Source: a virus | IMG/VR virus record: IMGVR_UViG_3300028581_000003 | Span: 1 to 50,167 of that record | Reading direction: 5' to 3' (one strand) | DNA length: 50,167 nt | Part shown: positions 32,083 through 39,903 of the stretch, one piece after another | Position numbering within the stretch: position 1 is the stretch's first letter | How the letters are laid out: every line of letters begins with the position of its first letter | Made by a program: the position numbers and the translations under genes | Notes under the pieces: generated by a model | What the model was told of the DNA's origin: nothing | What the model saw: the letters and a program-made list of their open reading frames with translations, nothing else | Databases searched by the model: none

Positions 32083-33530
32083 TGGTTAAGAAATTCTTTA
32101 AAACAACTCCTTTGAAGACTTATTATCCAAATTCAGATTTAGAAGGTCCGATTTTCATTTTTGGTCGTATGGGTGGCGGTAAATCTGTCTCTGCAAAATC
32201 AATAATTGAAGGTTTTCATGACAACAAAGGATATAAGGTTTGGGATTTGTATGGTGGAGAAAGAAATGAGGGATTATATTGGACAACTCCTTCCACTGAA
32301 AAGACTTATTGGGACAAGCTTAAAATACTTGCAAAGTTTTCTGAAGAATTTCCAAAACAATATAAAGTAAACATGTTATATCCTTATTTTGAAAGTGGAG
32401 CTGTAAAAAAGCTTCCAATAAAGAAAGTTGGAGAAGAATTTGTTGTTAATTCAAAGTATTTTACGATATCCATTAAAGACATAACAGTAGATGACATAAA
32501 AATGGTCATTGGAAATCCTTCAGAGAACTCTAAATTTCATTGGGAAGAATTGCAAAACAAATTGGATAAACACGACAATGTTCAAGCTTTGGATTATTAC
32601 TCAGAAAAACAAAAGTGTGATACAACTATTCTTTATAAAAACTTTATTCTTCCAATGATCAGAGAAAGGTTTTTGCAAAGTGAATATTGTTCTACGAACA
32701 TTGATTTAATATCAGAAGCTAAAAATCAAGAAGCAATAACTGTGCTGTGCTTAGATTTTGTTCCTGAAAAGTTTCATCTATTCGTGATTAATTATTTTTG
32801 CAGTCGTTTGTCTGACTTAATTGATGACAATAAAATTCCCAAAAAGAATATTGGATTTATTAGAGAAGCAGCGACATTCTTTAGAGCGACAGATGATGCA
32901 GTCATAGAAGACAGATTGAAAATTTTCAAAAGCAACATGGCTCATTATATACGAATGGGACGTCGTGGTTTCTATTTTTGTCTCGATTGTCAGAGTCCAT
33001 ATGAAGTAAAAGGATTAGTTGAAGGAGCATCTGATTATGTTATGATGTTTAGGACTTCGTCTACAAGAGACAAAGATGAAATGTGTGCTGAACTTATAAA
33101 AACAGGGCGTATGTTAAGAGCACAAGCAAATGAATTGGATATGCTTGAAAAAGGACAGTGTTTTATTGCTGAATCAGGAGCTCCTATAGTTAGAAAAGTT
33201 CAGGTCATATTGCCAAGATCTGCGTTTTGGAAAAAAGAATTTCCTAATTTTTATAAAACCTTTTGGGAAAGTCATGGTGGTGATTGGAAAGTGGTAACAG
33301 AAACAATGGACATGATTGAAGAAGAAACGAAAAAGATTAAAGAAAAATATAAGCAGAAAAGAGAAGAAGAAAGCCAAAAGAAAAAGAATTTAAAAGAAGA
33401 ATACGGAGATGATTCAATGGCTGAAGAAACAGAAGGAGAAGAAGTTGAAACTGAAAACAGTGAAGTTCCAGAAGCAAAAATAATGCCACCTGTTATGAGC
33501 ATGAAAGACTTTTTTGGAGGAAGAAGATGA
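32082..33530 (+). CDS. HerA/FtsK/VirD4-like P-loop ATPase
   Basis: 482 residues. Walker A FGRMGGGKS at 27-35, Walker B-like NIGFIREAATFF near 257-268, and FYFCLDCQSP near 298-307 in the place of the arginine/glutamine sensor strand of HerA/VirD4 ATPases. A long charged C-terminal tail (about 400-470) may contact DNA or partners. No membrane helices, so it would dock on the small membrane proteins encoded just upstream. Likely role: DNA packaging into virions or DNA transfer. Packaging versus conjugation cannot be decided from sequence. Confidence 0.75.
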   Translation: MVKKFFKTTPLKTYYPNSDLEGPIFIFGRMGGGKSVSAKSIIEGFHDNKGYKVWDLYGGERNEGLYWTTPSTEKTYWDKLKILAKFSEEFPKQYKVNMLYPYFESGAVKKLPIKKVGEEFVVNSKYFTISIKDITVDDIKMVIGNPSENSKFHWEELQNKLDKHDNVQALDYYSEKQKCDTTILYKNFILPMIRERFLQSEYCSTNIDLISEAKNQEAITVLCLDFVPEKFHLFVINYFCSRLSDLIDDNKIPKKNIGFIREAATFFRATDDAVIEDRLKIFKSNMAHYIRMGRRGFYFCLDCQSPYEVKGLVEGASDYVMMFRTSSTRDKDEMCAELIKTGRMLRAQANELDMLEKGQCFIAESGAPIVRKVQVILPRSAFWKKEFPNFYKTFWESHGGDWKVVTETMDMIEEETKKIKEKYKQKREEESQKKKNLKEEYGDDSMAEETEGEEVETENSEVPEAKIMPPVMSMKDFFGGRR

Positions 33531-34003
33531 TTGATTTTAAAAAGTTTTCACAAGCAGAATTTGACTCTTTCAAAGAGCTAGCACAAAAAGTTTTTGAAAA
33601 ATCTCCCATGGAAAGAGATTTCTATCTATTTGATCAAAAGTCAGAAGCATCTGCAAAAATTTATTGCTTTGGAGTTAGAGCTTTAATCAATGTCTTTAAT
33701 TGCACAGAAAATAGTGATTTGAAGGCAGAAATTGAAAGAGAAATTAAAGCCAATGAAGCAACATTCAAAAGCATATCGGACTTGTTAAACTTAATAGACA
33801 AAGCCAATCTTTTTCAGAAGATAAGAATACGAAAACTTTTTCACCTAACTCACAAAAAAGAAGTTTTGGAAGTAATAGACTTGGTTGGATTGCTTGTTGA
33901 AAAGACAAGATTGATTGACACTTCTTTATTCAGAGGAGTATTATATGAAGGAAAGAGCAAAGAAGCTTTTGACAAGATTAATCAGGAGTTTGAACATGTT
34001 TAA
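33527..34003 (+). CDS. Hypothetical helical protein
   Basis: 158 residues, all-helical, no membrane segment. ATGA overlap with the ATPase gene. The last residues carry the AGGAG for the next gene. Function unknown; likely acts with the ATPase. Confidence 0.55.
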   Translation: MIDFKKFSQAEFDSFKELAQKVFEKSPMERDFYLFDQKSEASAKIYCFGVRALINVFNCTENSDLKAEIEREIKANEATFKSISDLLNLIDKANLFQKIRIRKLFHLTHKKEVLEVIDLVGLLVEKTRLIDTSLFRGVLYEGKSKEAFDKINQEFEHV

Positions 34004-34385
34004 AGACAAGCAGAAAGATATTTATTTTTTCTCGGTTTGTTTACTTGTCTTGCTTTTATTAACTCTCGGAGACATTCTTTCAACTTATCTGGCTCTAAGT
34101 GTAGGAGCTCAAGAAGGAAATCCAATAATCGCAAAATACTTTGATGATTATGGATTAGAACTTGGATTGATACCAATGTTTTTTCTTCAAGTTAAAACAC
34201 ACTTAATTGTTTTGATTTTGCCTCATTTAATTAATCTCTTGTATGTTTATTTACGAAGAAGTCATCTAGAATATCATGATAGAAAATGGATTCATATTTG
34301 TCAAATAGTTATTGTCTTGCTTGGAATTTATACATTTGTTCCAACCATAATAAACAATTTTAGAATATTTTTTTCGTATTTATAA
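33996..34385 (+). CDS. DUF5658-like membrane protein
   Basis: 129 residues from the ATG at 33996 (AGGAG eight bases upstream). About four membrane helices. The first helix runs into LGDILSTYLALSVGAQEGNPI, the D-x-x-S-T ... G-A-x-E-x-N-P signature of DUF5658, a family of archaeal and bacterial membrane proteins without known function. Ends against the tRNA-like gene on the other strand. Confidence 0.6.
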   Translation: MFKDKQKDIYFFSVCLLVLLLLTLGDILSTYLALSVGAQEGNPIIAKYFDDYGLELGLIPMFFLQVKTHLIVLILPHLINLLYVYLRRSHLEYHDRKWIHICQIVIVLLGIYTFVPTIINNFRIFFSYL

Positions 34386-34455
34386 CAGATGCTGGATTTG
34401 AACCAGACTTCAAGGTTATGAGCCTTGTGTGCTTGCCAGATTACACCACACTGTT
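34383..34455 (-). tRNA. tRNA-Met-like gene (anticodon CAT), imperfect acceptor
   Basis: Five-base anticodon stem CAAGG/CCTTG with loop CTCATAA; D arm GTGT/GCAC with GG in the loop; T arm CTGG-TTCAAAT-CCAG. The outer five acceptor pairs (AACAG/CTGTT) form but pairs 6 and 7 do not, the outermost T-stem pair is T-C and the variable loop is only three bases. No encoded CCA. Could be a working Met or Ile (after modification) tRNA, a decaying one, or a remnant used as an integration site. It overlaps the end of 33996 by 3 bp. Confidence 0.65.
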
Positions 34456-34465
34456 TTGATTTATG

Positions 34466-34506
34466 AAAAAAAGAAAAAAAGAGAGCAAGGCAATCCTTGA
34501 CTCTCT
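34466..34506 (-). terminator. Terminator of the candidate structural gene
   Basis: On the minus strand AGAGAG(T)CAAGG-ATTG-CCTTGCTCTCT (34506-34480) forms a stem of about eleven pairs with one bulged base, followed by a run of T interrupted once by C. Placed just after the stop at 34539, before the tRNA. Confidence 0.65.
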
Positions 34507-34538
34507 AGACTTTTATAAACACACTAAATTTAGGGAAT

Positions 34539-35432
34539 TTAAGCGTTTATGAAGAAGTCGTAATCAGCTGTGAACTCGTATTTTGTATCTCCGTTCGAGT
34601 TTTCAATTGCAGATTCTAAGAACGCTCCGTTCTTGTCAACAGCAGATTGAGAACCATATACAGTTGTATAAACAGCACCAGTTACAGTTTTATCTGTCTT
34701 AGCTGAAATATCTAAAGTATATTCACTTTGAACACCATTCAATTTAGCTGGTATTAAAAATGCCTTTGTATAAGGAGAAGACAATGTATTAGCATAGAAG
34801 CTTGGCATATCTACTTCAACTAATTCCTTGCCACTAGCATCAGTTACAATAACGTCAGAGACATTTTGAACAGAGGATAGTTCGACAACGAAAATTAAGT
34901 CGGAAGTTGATTTCTTAGAAGCTCCTTTGATTCTTAATGTAGCAGTTTCACTTGAACCAGCTCCAAGAGCAGTTAAGTTAGCAGCTCCACCAGTAGCAGC
35001 ATCTGTTAATGTAGTAGAGTCCTCCAATATTGTTATTGTAGGAGCAGCAGTAGCATATACTTCTGCATATCTATTGTTTGCTTTACATTCGACAGTAAAA
35101 GATTCAAGAGCAGTATCAATATAATTTGATGCGTTTACAAGAATTTCTACTTTATCGCCTTTAGCAGGATTTGTATATGTATATCCTAAGTATTTACCAT
35201 TAACTCTATAAGCTGAGCCAACAGAAACTGTTGTATCGGGGCTTAAAGCGTCAGTAGCAACTACACTCACAGTTGGTGCAACTTGACATCCATCATCTAT
35301 TACGTCGATAGGATTTCCTTCTTCGTCGATCATGGTTTCTTTTACTCCGAATGTTCCGTAAGCTATAGAGCCCGCGATAACAATTCCGATAAGCAAAAAT
35401 GCCATTATTGTCCAATTAATTTGTTTAGCCAT
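34539..35432 (-). CDS. Candidate major structural/surface protein
   Basis: 297 residues. N-terminal membrane helix (about 8-25, MAFLLIGIVIAGSIAYG), then an all-beta Ala/Thr/Ser/Val-rich body ending FFINA. Composition is more GC- and Ala-rich than neighbours, as in strongly expressed genes. It is monocistronic, with a leader of about 85 nt and its own strong terminator, which is unusual on this molecule. I infer the main virion, pilus-like or envelope protein; no capsid fold is recognised. The divergent wHTH gene at 35627 is the likely regulator. Confidence 0.65.
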   Translation of the reverse strand: MAKQINWTIMAFLLIGIVIAGSIAYGTFGVKETMIDEEGNPIDVIDDGCQVAPTVSVVATDALSPDTTVSVGSAYRVNGKYLGYTYTNPAKGDKVEILVNASNYIDTALESFTVECKANNRYAEVYATAAPTITILEDSTTLTDAATGGAANLTALGAGSSETATLRIKGASKKSTSDLIFVVELSSVQNVSDVIVTDASGKELVEVDMPSFYANTLSSPYTKAFLIPAKLNGVQSEYTLDISAKTDKTVTGAVYTTVYGSQSAVDKNGAFLESAIENSNGDTKYEFTADYDFFINA

Positions 35433-35597
35433 AATTTATTTAAAAAAAACCTCTTTTCACTCACAGTATTTGTTTTGAGAGCTCTTGTGTGTGCTCTATG
35501 ATTTTTGTTCATAAGATATTATATATTAAAGGCATTATAAATATTTATAAAAAAAGATTATGCAATTTATTTTTTAAATTATAGCATAATAAAAATA

Positions 35598-35606
35598 TTT
35601 AAAAAG
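35598..35606 (+). promoter_or_regulatory. TATA box of the wHTH operon
   Basis: TTTAAAAAG, first T 29 nt before the ATG at 35627. The divergent structural gene has its own TATA near 35545 (minus strand TTTATAAAT). Confidence 0.7.
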
Positions 35607-35626
35607 ATAAAAGAGCACATAATATC

Positions 35627-35959
35627 ATGAAAAAAGACAATGATTTAATGTCCAATGCCCAGATTATGGATTTGAGTCTAAAAGAAATTGATTATCTTAT
35701 CAAAATATTTTTTCTCAAAATGTCAGAGTTTAATCAAACTGATTTGTCAAAAAGATTGCAAATAAGCAGAGGTCATCCTATATTGCAAAAGATTATGGCG
35801 ATTCTAACAAAGAAAAATATAGTTTCTTATAGAAATTCAATTGGATCTTGTAAATTTTATCTTTTGAACAATAGAAAACTCAGAGAATTTATTCTAGAGC
35901 AAAATAAATTGAAGCTTTGGATAGATATAATGCCTTCAAAGTTTGATATTGTAAAATGA
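35627..35959 (+). CDS. Winged helix-turn-helix regulator
   Basis: 110 residues. SLKEIDYLIKIFF ... NQTDLSKRLQISRGHPILQKIMAILTKKNIV then YRNSIGSCKFYLL is a winged helix with a clear recognition helix and wing. Leaderless. Divergent from the candidate structural gene across 195 bp, so it probably controls one or both transcripts. Confidence 0.7.
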   Translation: MKKDNDLMSNAQIMDLSLKEIDYLIKIFFLKMSEFNQTDLSKRLQISRGHPILQKIMAILTKKNIVSYRNSIGSCKFYLLNNRKLREFILEQNKLKLWIDIMPSKFDIVK

Positions 35960-36516
35960 CTGGATTTGCTCCCGTTGCTGCTGCAACGGCATCTAAAGGA
36001 TTCTTTGCTTCACTAATTGTATTTCTAAAATATGGATTTTGGTTTCTTGTTGTAATTCTTCTTTTTAGCTCTGCAGTTGTTAAGGGAGTTCAACAAAGAA
36101 GTGGCTCTGTATTTTTAATTGAATTGGCAAAAGAAATAGGACTTGCAACTAAGAATTTAGACGAGCAAAGTGAAAAGATAATTCTAAGCGAGAATGATGG
36201 AAAGTTTAAAGAATTGAAAGACTTCTATGGATTGTTTAAAGCTTTCATAATAATTTTTGCATGGTTAAGATTATTTGCTTGGCTGTTTAGCATTTCTCCT
36301 TGGTCAAATAAGCTGAATGTCTTTGCAAACTATTCAGCAGCCATCTTGATATTTTTATTTTTGCAAATACTTATCAACATGATGTATGGCTGGATGTCTG
36401 GTCAAGGCTCGATTGACACAGTTTTGAATGCAATCGGATTGCCCTTCAAGTCATTATATAATTCTTTCAAAGCAATAACTGTGTTTGCAGATAATTTGAA
36501 AGGAGGAATTAAATAA
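35956..36516 (+). CDS. Multi-pass membrane protein
   Basis: 186 residues with about three to four membrane helices (about 15-45, 95-115, 125-150) and a Lys/Glu segment between them. ATGA overlap with the wHTH gene. Family not recognised; possible virion-assembly or holin-like role is speculation. Confidence 0.65.
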   Translation: MTGFAPVAAATASKGFFASLIVFLKYGFWFLVVILLFSSAVVKGVQQRSGSVFLIELAKEIGLATKNLDEQSEKIILSENDGKFKELKDFYGLFKAFIIIFAWLRLFAWLFSISPWSNKLNVFANYSAAILIFLFLQILINMMYGWMSGQGSIDTVLNAIGLPFKSLYNSFKAITVFADNLKGGIK

Positions 36517-36517
36517 A

Positions 36518-36583
36518 ATGGAAGACGAATTCGAAGAGGACGAATCTGAAGATGAAGAACAAGAAGTCAAAGAAGAGGATTAA
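36518..36583 (+). CDS. 21-residue acidic peptide
   Basis: MEDEFEEDESEDEEQEVKEED, preceded by AGGAGG about nine bases before the ATG, the strongest ribosome-binding site in this stretch. Its 3' half overlaps the HNH start in another frame. May couple translation or act as an acidic peptide. Confidence 0.45.
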   Translation: MEDEFEEDESEDEEQEVKEED

Positions 36584-36989
36584 ACAATCTTATTGGATAG
36601 ACGGATTTTTTATTTTTTCTTTTACAAAGGGACAAGCAGAAAGGATTCTCAAAAGAGCAAAGAAAGCAGACATAAAAAGAAGAATCGAAGAGTGGAAATT
36701 ACGAGTTATAGAAAGAGACAATTGGACTTGTCAGAGATGTGACAATAAATTAGAAGACAGAAAGCATTGTCATCCTCATCACATAATTGCTTTGCAAGCT
36801 GTTCTCAGAAGTTATCAGGAGCTCTTGGATGATATCAACAACGGAGTTCTAACATGTTATTCTTGTCACAAGCGTGCACCGTTTTCTGCACACCAAGGTG
36901 GATTTGAATTTTCTTATTTCTTAATGAAGAAAAAGCCTGAGCAATACGAGTTCTTGAAAAGCTATTTAGAGAGCAAAAATAGCCTGTAA
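36552..36989 (+). CDS. HNH endonuclease-like protein
   Basis: 145 residues. Basic N-terminus, then CQRC (C60, C63), HPHHIIA (H74-H77), N97 and CYSCH (C102, C105): the zinc-braced beta-beta-alpha HNH fold. A helical C-terminus follows. May nick DNA for packaging or act as a homing-type nuclease. Ends before the hairpin at 37075. Confidence 0.75.
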   Translation: MKNKKSKKRIKQSYWIDGFFIFSFTKGQAERILKRAKKADIKRRIEEWKLRVIERDNWTCQRCDNKLEDRKHCHPHHIIALQAVLRSYQELLDDINNGVLTCYSCHKRAPFSAHQGGFEFSYFLMKKKPEQYEFLKSYLESKNSL

Positions 36990-37074
36990 ATATATCAAAG
37001 AAGATTAAAATACCCACCTAGAATCGCTTTATTTGGCTTATTTTTGAGTGTTTTTCAAGCTTAAAATGATATAA

Positions 37075-37137
37075 CCTGGAAAAGAGTGCACAAGTAAAGT
37101 GTATCTAAAACCAAATACCTTTGCACTCTCTTCTAGG
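37075..37137. other. 16-bp inverted repeat between convergent operons
   Basis: CCTGGAAAAGAGTGCA (37075-37090) pairs with TGCACTCTCTTCTAGG (37122-37137) with one mismatch and one G-U, loop 31 nt. It lies in the 197-bp gap where the HNH operon meets the 37186 gene. Either a terminator or a small RNA: TTTAAAAAG near 37177 could start a minus-strand RNA at its edge. Confidence 0.5.
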
Positions 37138-37185
37138 AAAAAAGAGGTGATAATAAAACAAATATTATTATCTTTTTAAATTTAT

Positions 37186-37377
37186 TTATTTATTTAGAAT
37201 AGCATTGATAAGAGCTCTAAACTGCTCTTTCAAAGCGTTTTTTTCTTTTTCAGAAGTCAGAGTTTTTTGCAATTTTTTATATCTGTTTTTTGCTTGTCTT
37301 GCAAGAACTTTTAATGTCTTTTCATTTGATGTCTTTTCAGCAAAGCTTTCAATTTCCTTGAAGTAATTTTTTTTCAT
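37186..37377 (-). CDS. Basic helical small protein
   Basis: 63 residues, Lys-rich helical hairpin. Own promoter with 29-nt spacing. Possible DNA-binding or structural protein; no family recognised. Confidence 0.55.
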   Translation of the reverse strand: MKKNYFKEIESFAEKTSNEKTLKVLARQAKNRYKKLQKTLTSEKEKNALKEQFRALINAILNK

Positions 37378-37397
37378 AATAATTTGAATAATTTGAT

Positions 37398-37406
37398 CTT
37401 TATAAA
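37398..37406 (-). promoter_or_regulatory. TATA box of the 37377 gene
   Basis: TTTATAAAG on the minus strand, first T 29 nt before the ATG. Confidence 0.7.
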
Positions 37407-37457
37407 TTTATTTATTAAAAAAGAAAAATCTGATGTCTGCACATCAGAGTTGTATAT

Positions 37458-37673
37458 TTATCGCATATATTTGCCCATCAAACTTCTAACTCCAACCCAA
37501 GCACCAGAAATACCTACAAGAGAATATACAAAAGTGGATAACCAAGACATGGAAAGAGCATTTGATAAAGCTTCAACAACATTCATATTTAGAACTTCAA
37601 GTCCCCAATTAAGAGCACCCACAGTCGCTAAAATTCCTGCTGTCAAATCGAGAGCTTTGAATTTTTTTGCCAT
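37458..37673 (-). CDS. DUF378 family membrane protein
   Basis: 71 residues, two membrane helices. LDLTAGILATVGALNWGLEVLN and IYSLVGISGAW-type motifs are those of DUF378, small membrane proteins widespread in bacteria and DPANN archaea. AAAGGAGG ahead of the ATG sits inside a 15-codon ORF (37674-37721) that ends right at the start codon. Confidence 0.75.
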   Translation of the reverse strand: MAKKFKALDLTAGILATVGALNWGLEVLNMNVVEALSNALSMSWLSTFVYSLVGISGAWVGVRSLMGKYMR

Positions 37674-37734
37674 CTATTTCGTGTTTCCTCCTTTCAATTT
37701 TTGATAAAATACTTTTTCCATCACATTTCACCTT

Positions 37735-37890
37735 TCATGATATTCTTTTTATCAAATCTTCTTCTTTTGCCATATATTTTCGTGCTTTTACAAAGTCTTT
37801 TTTTATCCCAAGATTTATTATATTTCGATAAATAGAAGTTTTTCTTTTTTGTATCTTTTCCAACTGTTTGATTAAGGATGGAGATGGCAT
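37735..37890 (-). CDS. 51-residue basic helical protein
   Basis: MPSPSLIKQLEKIQKRKTS onward, all-helical and Lys-rich. One-base stop/start overlap (TAATG) with the upstream gene. Function unknown. Confidence 0.5.
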   Translation of the reverse strand: MPSPSLIKQLEKIQKRKTSIYRNIINLGIKKDFVKARKYMAKEEDLIKRIS

Positions 37891-38114
37891 TAGTTTTTCC
37901 TCATATAAGATTTAGCAAAATTGAGTGCATCTGATTTTTTCTTTGTAGAAATTTGGTCTTTCAAACCTTTGCCATACCAAGAGTCTCCTATTGCAACAAA
38001 CCAGACAAGAGGAGTTTTTGCAGCATATATTGCTACCAATTTTGCCTTTTTCAAGTTTGAGTATTCAATCATATATGGATGATTTCTTATCTTTTTCCAA
38101 TCTTTTAGTGCCAT
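37890..38114 (-). CDS. Small basic protein
   Basis: 74 residues: MALKDWKKIRNHP, a strand region (PLVWFVAIGDSWY) and a helical C-terminus (KKKSDALNFAKSYMRKN). The MALKD start recurs in the 39715 ORF. Probable single-domain structural or DNA-associated protein. Confidence 0.55.
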   Translation of the reverse strand: MALKDWKKIRNHPYMIEYSNLKKAKLVAIYAAKTPLVWFVAIGDSWYGKGLKDQISTKKKSDALNFAKSYMRKN

Positions 38115-38115
38115 G

Positions 38116-38310
38116 TTACTCGTTTATCCTCCAAAGAAATCCTATTAAAATAGACAAGAATACTGGAATATTCCAAAGTCCTGTTCTTAGCATCTGAGTG
38201 TCTCCATTATTAATTCCTGTGTAAATAAGATAAGCTATTTGCAAAAAGAAAGCAGCCAAACCGAGGAAGAAAAGCACTTCAGCAATATTTTTCTTGTTTT
38301 GTTTTTTCAT
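38116..38310 (-). CDS. Two-helix membrane protein
   Basis: 64 residues, basic N-terminus, membrane helices at about 9-30 and 42-60. ATGA overlap with the gene upstream. Function unknown. Confidence 0.6.
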   Translation of the reverse strand: MKKQNKKNIAEVLFFLGLAAFFLQIAYLIYTGINNGDTQMLRTGLWNIPVFLSILIGFLWRINE

Positions 38311-38477
38311 TTCACAGTCCTCAATATTTTAGCTTCGACTCTCTTAACGAATTGCTCTTTTTTCATTTTATTCTTTTTTGTTAAAGCTTGAGAAAAACTT
38401 GTTACTGTATGAGTTTCTGAAATAACAGGCTTGTTTTTTTCATCATAAGCAATTAATTGAATTTTGTATTTTGTCAT
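38307..38477 (-). CDS. 56-residue small protein
   Basis: MTKYKIQLIAYDEKN strand region followed by a Lys-rich helix. ATGA overlap downstream. Shape (strand pair then helix) resembles the 38688 protein next to it. Function unknown. Confidence 0.55.
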   Translation of the reverse strand: MTKYKIQLIAYDEKNKPVISETHTVTSFSQALTKKNKMKKEQFVKRVEAKILRTVK

Positions 38478-38478
38478 T

Positions 38479-38688
38479 TTAATAAAGAGCTGGATTTTTC
38501 CTTCCTCCTTTAATTCTTATGTGATTGTCTGGTGCAATTGGAGTTGCTTCAAAATTAAACGCAAGTTTTCTTGCAGTTTTGTGCAAGGATAAATAAACTT
38601 GTTTGATTGCTTGCTTTTCGGTTTTTGCTTCAACAATTCTTTTGTATTCTAATTCGGGTCCTTTGAATGTTACTCTGTAGGTTTTCAT
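38479..38688 (-). CDS. Small alpha/beta protein
   Basis: 69 residues. MKTYRVTFKG strand, AKTEKQAIKQVYLSLHK helix, then strands and a GGRKNPALY end. A beta-alpha-beta unit common in mobile-element genes. ATGA overlap with the gene upstream. Confidence 0.55.
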   Translation of the reverse strand: MKTYRVTFKGPELEYKRIVEAKTEKQAIKQVYLSLHKTARKLAFNFEATPIAPDNHIRIKGGRKNPALY

Positions 38689-38939
38689 TTCTTTTTATCA
38701 TTCTTACCATATAATTTATTTTGCATTTTCAAATATTTTGGTTTCAATTTTCCATTATCATATAAAGAATTGTTAAACAGATCATACATTCCTGCAATTG
38801 TATAAGAAAATTTGTTGCCCAGTCTATCTCTAAAATCCATGGAATAATGCCAATCAGGATGCAAAGCTGCTTTATACCAGTCCTTGATGTTTTTTGATAT
38901 TTTTATTCCCATTTTCTTAAACTGCTCTTCTGAAATCAT
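38685..38939 (-). CDS. Hypothetical protein
   Basis: 84 residues, Tyr/Trp/Lys-rich, no membrane segment. ATGA overlap with the gene upstream. No family recognised. Confidence 0.55.
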   Translation of the reverse strand: MISEEQFKKMGIKISKNIKDWYKAALHPDWHYSMDFRDRLGNKFSYTIAGMYDLFNNSLYDNGKLKPKYLKMQNKLYGKNDKKK

Positions 38940-39064
38940 TTTTTCTTCACCTTTTTCTTTCCTCTTGCCATTTTAGCTTCGCAGACATTTCCTTGTCCAT
39001 CTATGTAATATAGAAATCCTGGTTTTCTTACCACTGCATTTTTGACGATTATTTTTGAGACCAT
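38936..39064 (-). CDS. 42-residue conserved archaeal mini-protein
   Basis: MVSKIIVKNAVVRKPG, then FLYYIDGQGNVCEAKMARG and a Lys-rich tail. The phrase PG-[YF]-LYYID-x-x-GNVCEAKM is one I associate with tiny proteins in DPANN genomes, function unknown. ATGA overlap downstream. Confidence 0.6.
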   Translation of the reverse strand: MVSKIIVKNAVVRKPGFLYYIDGQGNVCEAKMARGKKKVKKK

Positions 39065-39065
39065 G

Positions 39066-39185
39066 TTATTTCTTATAACTCTTCTTTGCAACTTTCATCG
39101 CATCGCTTAATTTAATTGATGAGTCTCTTTTTTTCAAGTCTGCATAAACAGACATTAAGTGTTTTTGCCATTTTGATTGTGCCAT
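39066..39185 (-). CDS. 39-residue mini-protein, MAQSKWQ family
   Basis: MAQSKWQKHLMSVYADLKKR ... SDAMKVAKKSYKK. The W...V(Y)...K ... L.DAM..AKKSYK pattern recalls small basic motifs near the start or end of virion proteins in large DNA viruses. Its start sequence is duplicated at 39541. Confidence 0.5.
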   Translation of the reverse strand: MAQSKWQKHLMSVYADLKKRDSSIKLSDAMKVAKKSYKK

Positions 39186-39188
39186 TTG

Positions 39189-39455
39189 TTAATCCCAGTC
39201 ATCTTTTAATTTAGTAGCTAAACCTAATAGTTGAATTTTATCTCTTGAAGATATTTTTATATGCGAGATTAGATGAACAAAACTTTCTAAATCCCAAGCA
39301 GTGCCTTGAAAATAATTAATAGCAGAACGAGCATTTTTTATTGTTTTTATGTCTTTAATTTCTGATTTTTCTTCTTCAGAGTTATACCCTGAATTTTTTA
39401 CAACTGATAAAGCCTCCGATTTTAAAATTTTAATTGTTTTCAGAGATAGTGTCAT
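39189..39455 (-). CDS. Helical small protein
   Basis: 88 residues, helical, rich in Lys and Ser, no Cys. ATGA overlap with the short ORF upstream. Function unknown. Confidence 0.55.
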   Translation of the reverse strand: MTLSLKTIKILKSEALSVVKNSGYNSEEEKSEIKDIKTIKNARSAINYFQGTAWDLESFVHLISHIKISSRDKIQLLGLATKLKDDWD

Positions 39456-39541
39456 TTAATCAAAGCCAAGTTTTTCAACTTTGGCACCCTTAAATTTATT
39501 TTTAAAAATCTTAATCCATTTTGCCATTTTGATTGTGCCAT
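39452..39541 (-). pseudogene. Degenerate second MAQSKWQ copy with two overlapping frames
   Basis: The first 23 bases repeat those of the 39185 gene. In that frame the protein runs 29 residues (MAQSKWQNGLRFLKIN ...) and couples by ATGA to 39455. A second ATG at 39527 opens another frame (MAKWIKIFKNKFKGAKVEKL ...) ending at 39456, which looks more protein-like. Probably a partial duplication whose start was captured by a new gene. Confidence 0.4.
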
Positions 39542-39544
39542 TTG

Positions 39545-39715
39545 TTAGTTCCAAAGTTTCTCCAATATTTTAATTGCATCTTGGACTTCATCTGCTTCCA
39601 AATTATAATGTTCTTCAAGCAACTTTCCCTTTGTTCTTTTTAATTGAGCTATATCTGTCTTTATTAATCTTAAAGATTTTGCAATCGATCCTGATCCCAA
39701 GTCTTTTAATGCCAT
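39545..39715 (-). CDS. 56-residue helical protein, MALKD start
   Basis: MALKDLGSGSIAKSLRLIK ... EADEVQDAIKILEKLW: a helical hairpin. Shares its first residues with the 37890-38114 protein. Function unknown. Confidence 0.5.
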   Translation of the reverse strand: MALKDLGSGSIAKSLRLIKTDIAQLKRTKGKLLEEHYNLEADEVQDAIKILEKLWN

Positions 39716-39717
39716 TG

Positions 39718-39903
39718 TTATAATCTTCCTGTTCTCAAAAGAACATTTAATTTATACATCTTTTCATCGATGTATTCTTGCTCAGAATTAGAGCCTGCTT
39801 TCCATTTATTTAGAGCAACCAAAATACTTTTAATGTAACCTTTTGCATTTGCAACTACCTCTCTTCGATCTTGCAGTTCTTTTTTCGTCGATTGATAACT
39901 CAT
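39718..39903 (-). CDS. Helical small protein
   Basis: 61 residues, helical, basic. ATGA overlap with the gene upstream. Function unknown. Confidence 0.5.
   Translation of the reverse strand: MSYQSTKKELQDRREVVANAKGYIKSILVALNKWKAGSNSEQEYIDEKMYKLNVLLRTGRL

Noticed and set aside
32082-33530. Large terminase
   Set aside because: No nuclease domain and the motifs follow HerA/FtsK/VirD4, not terminase.
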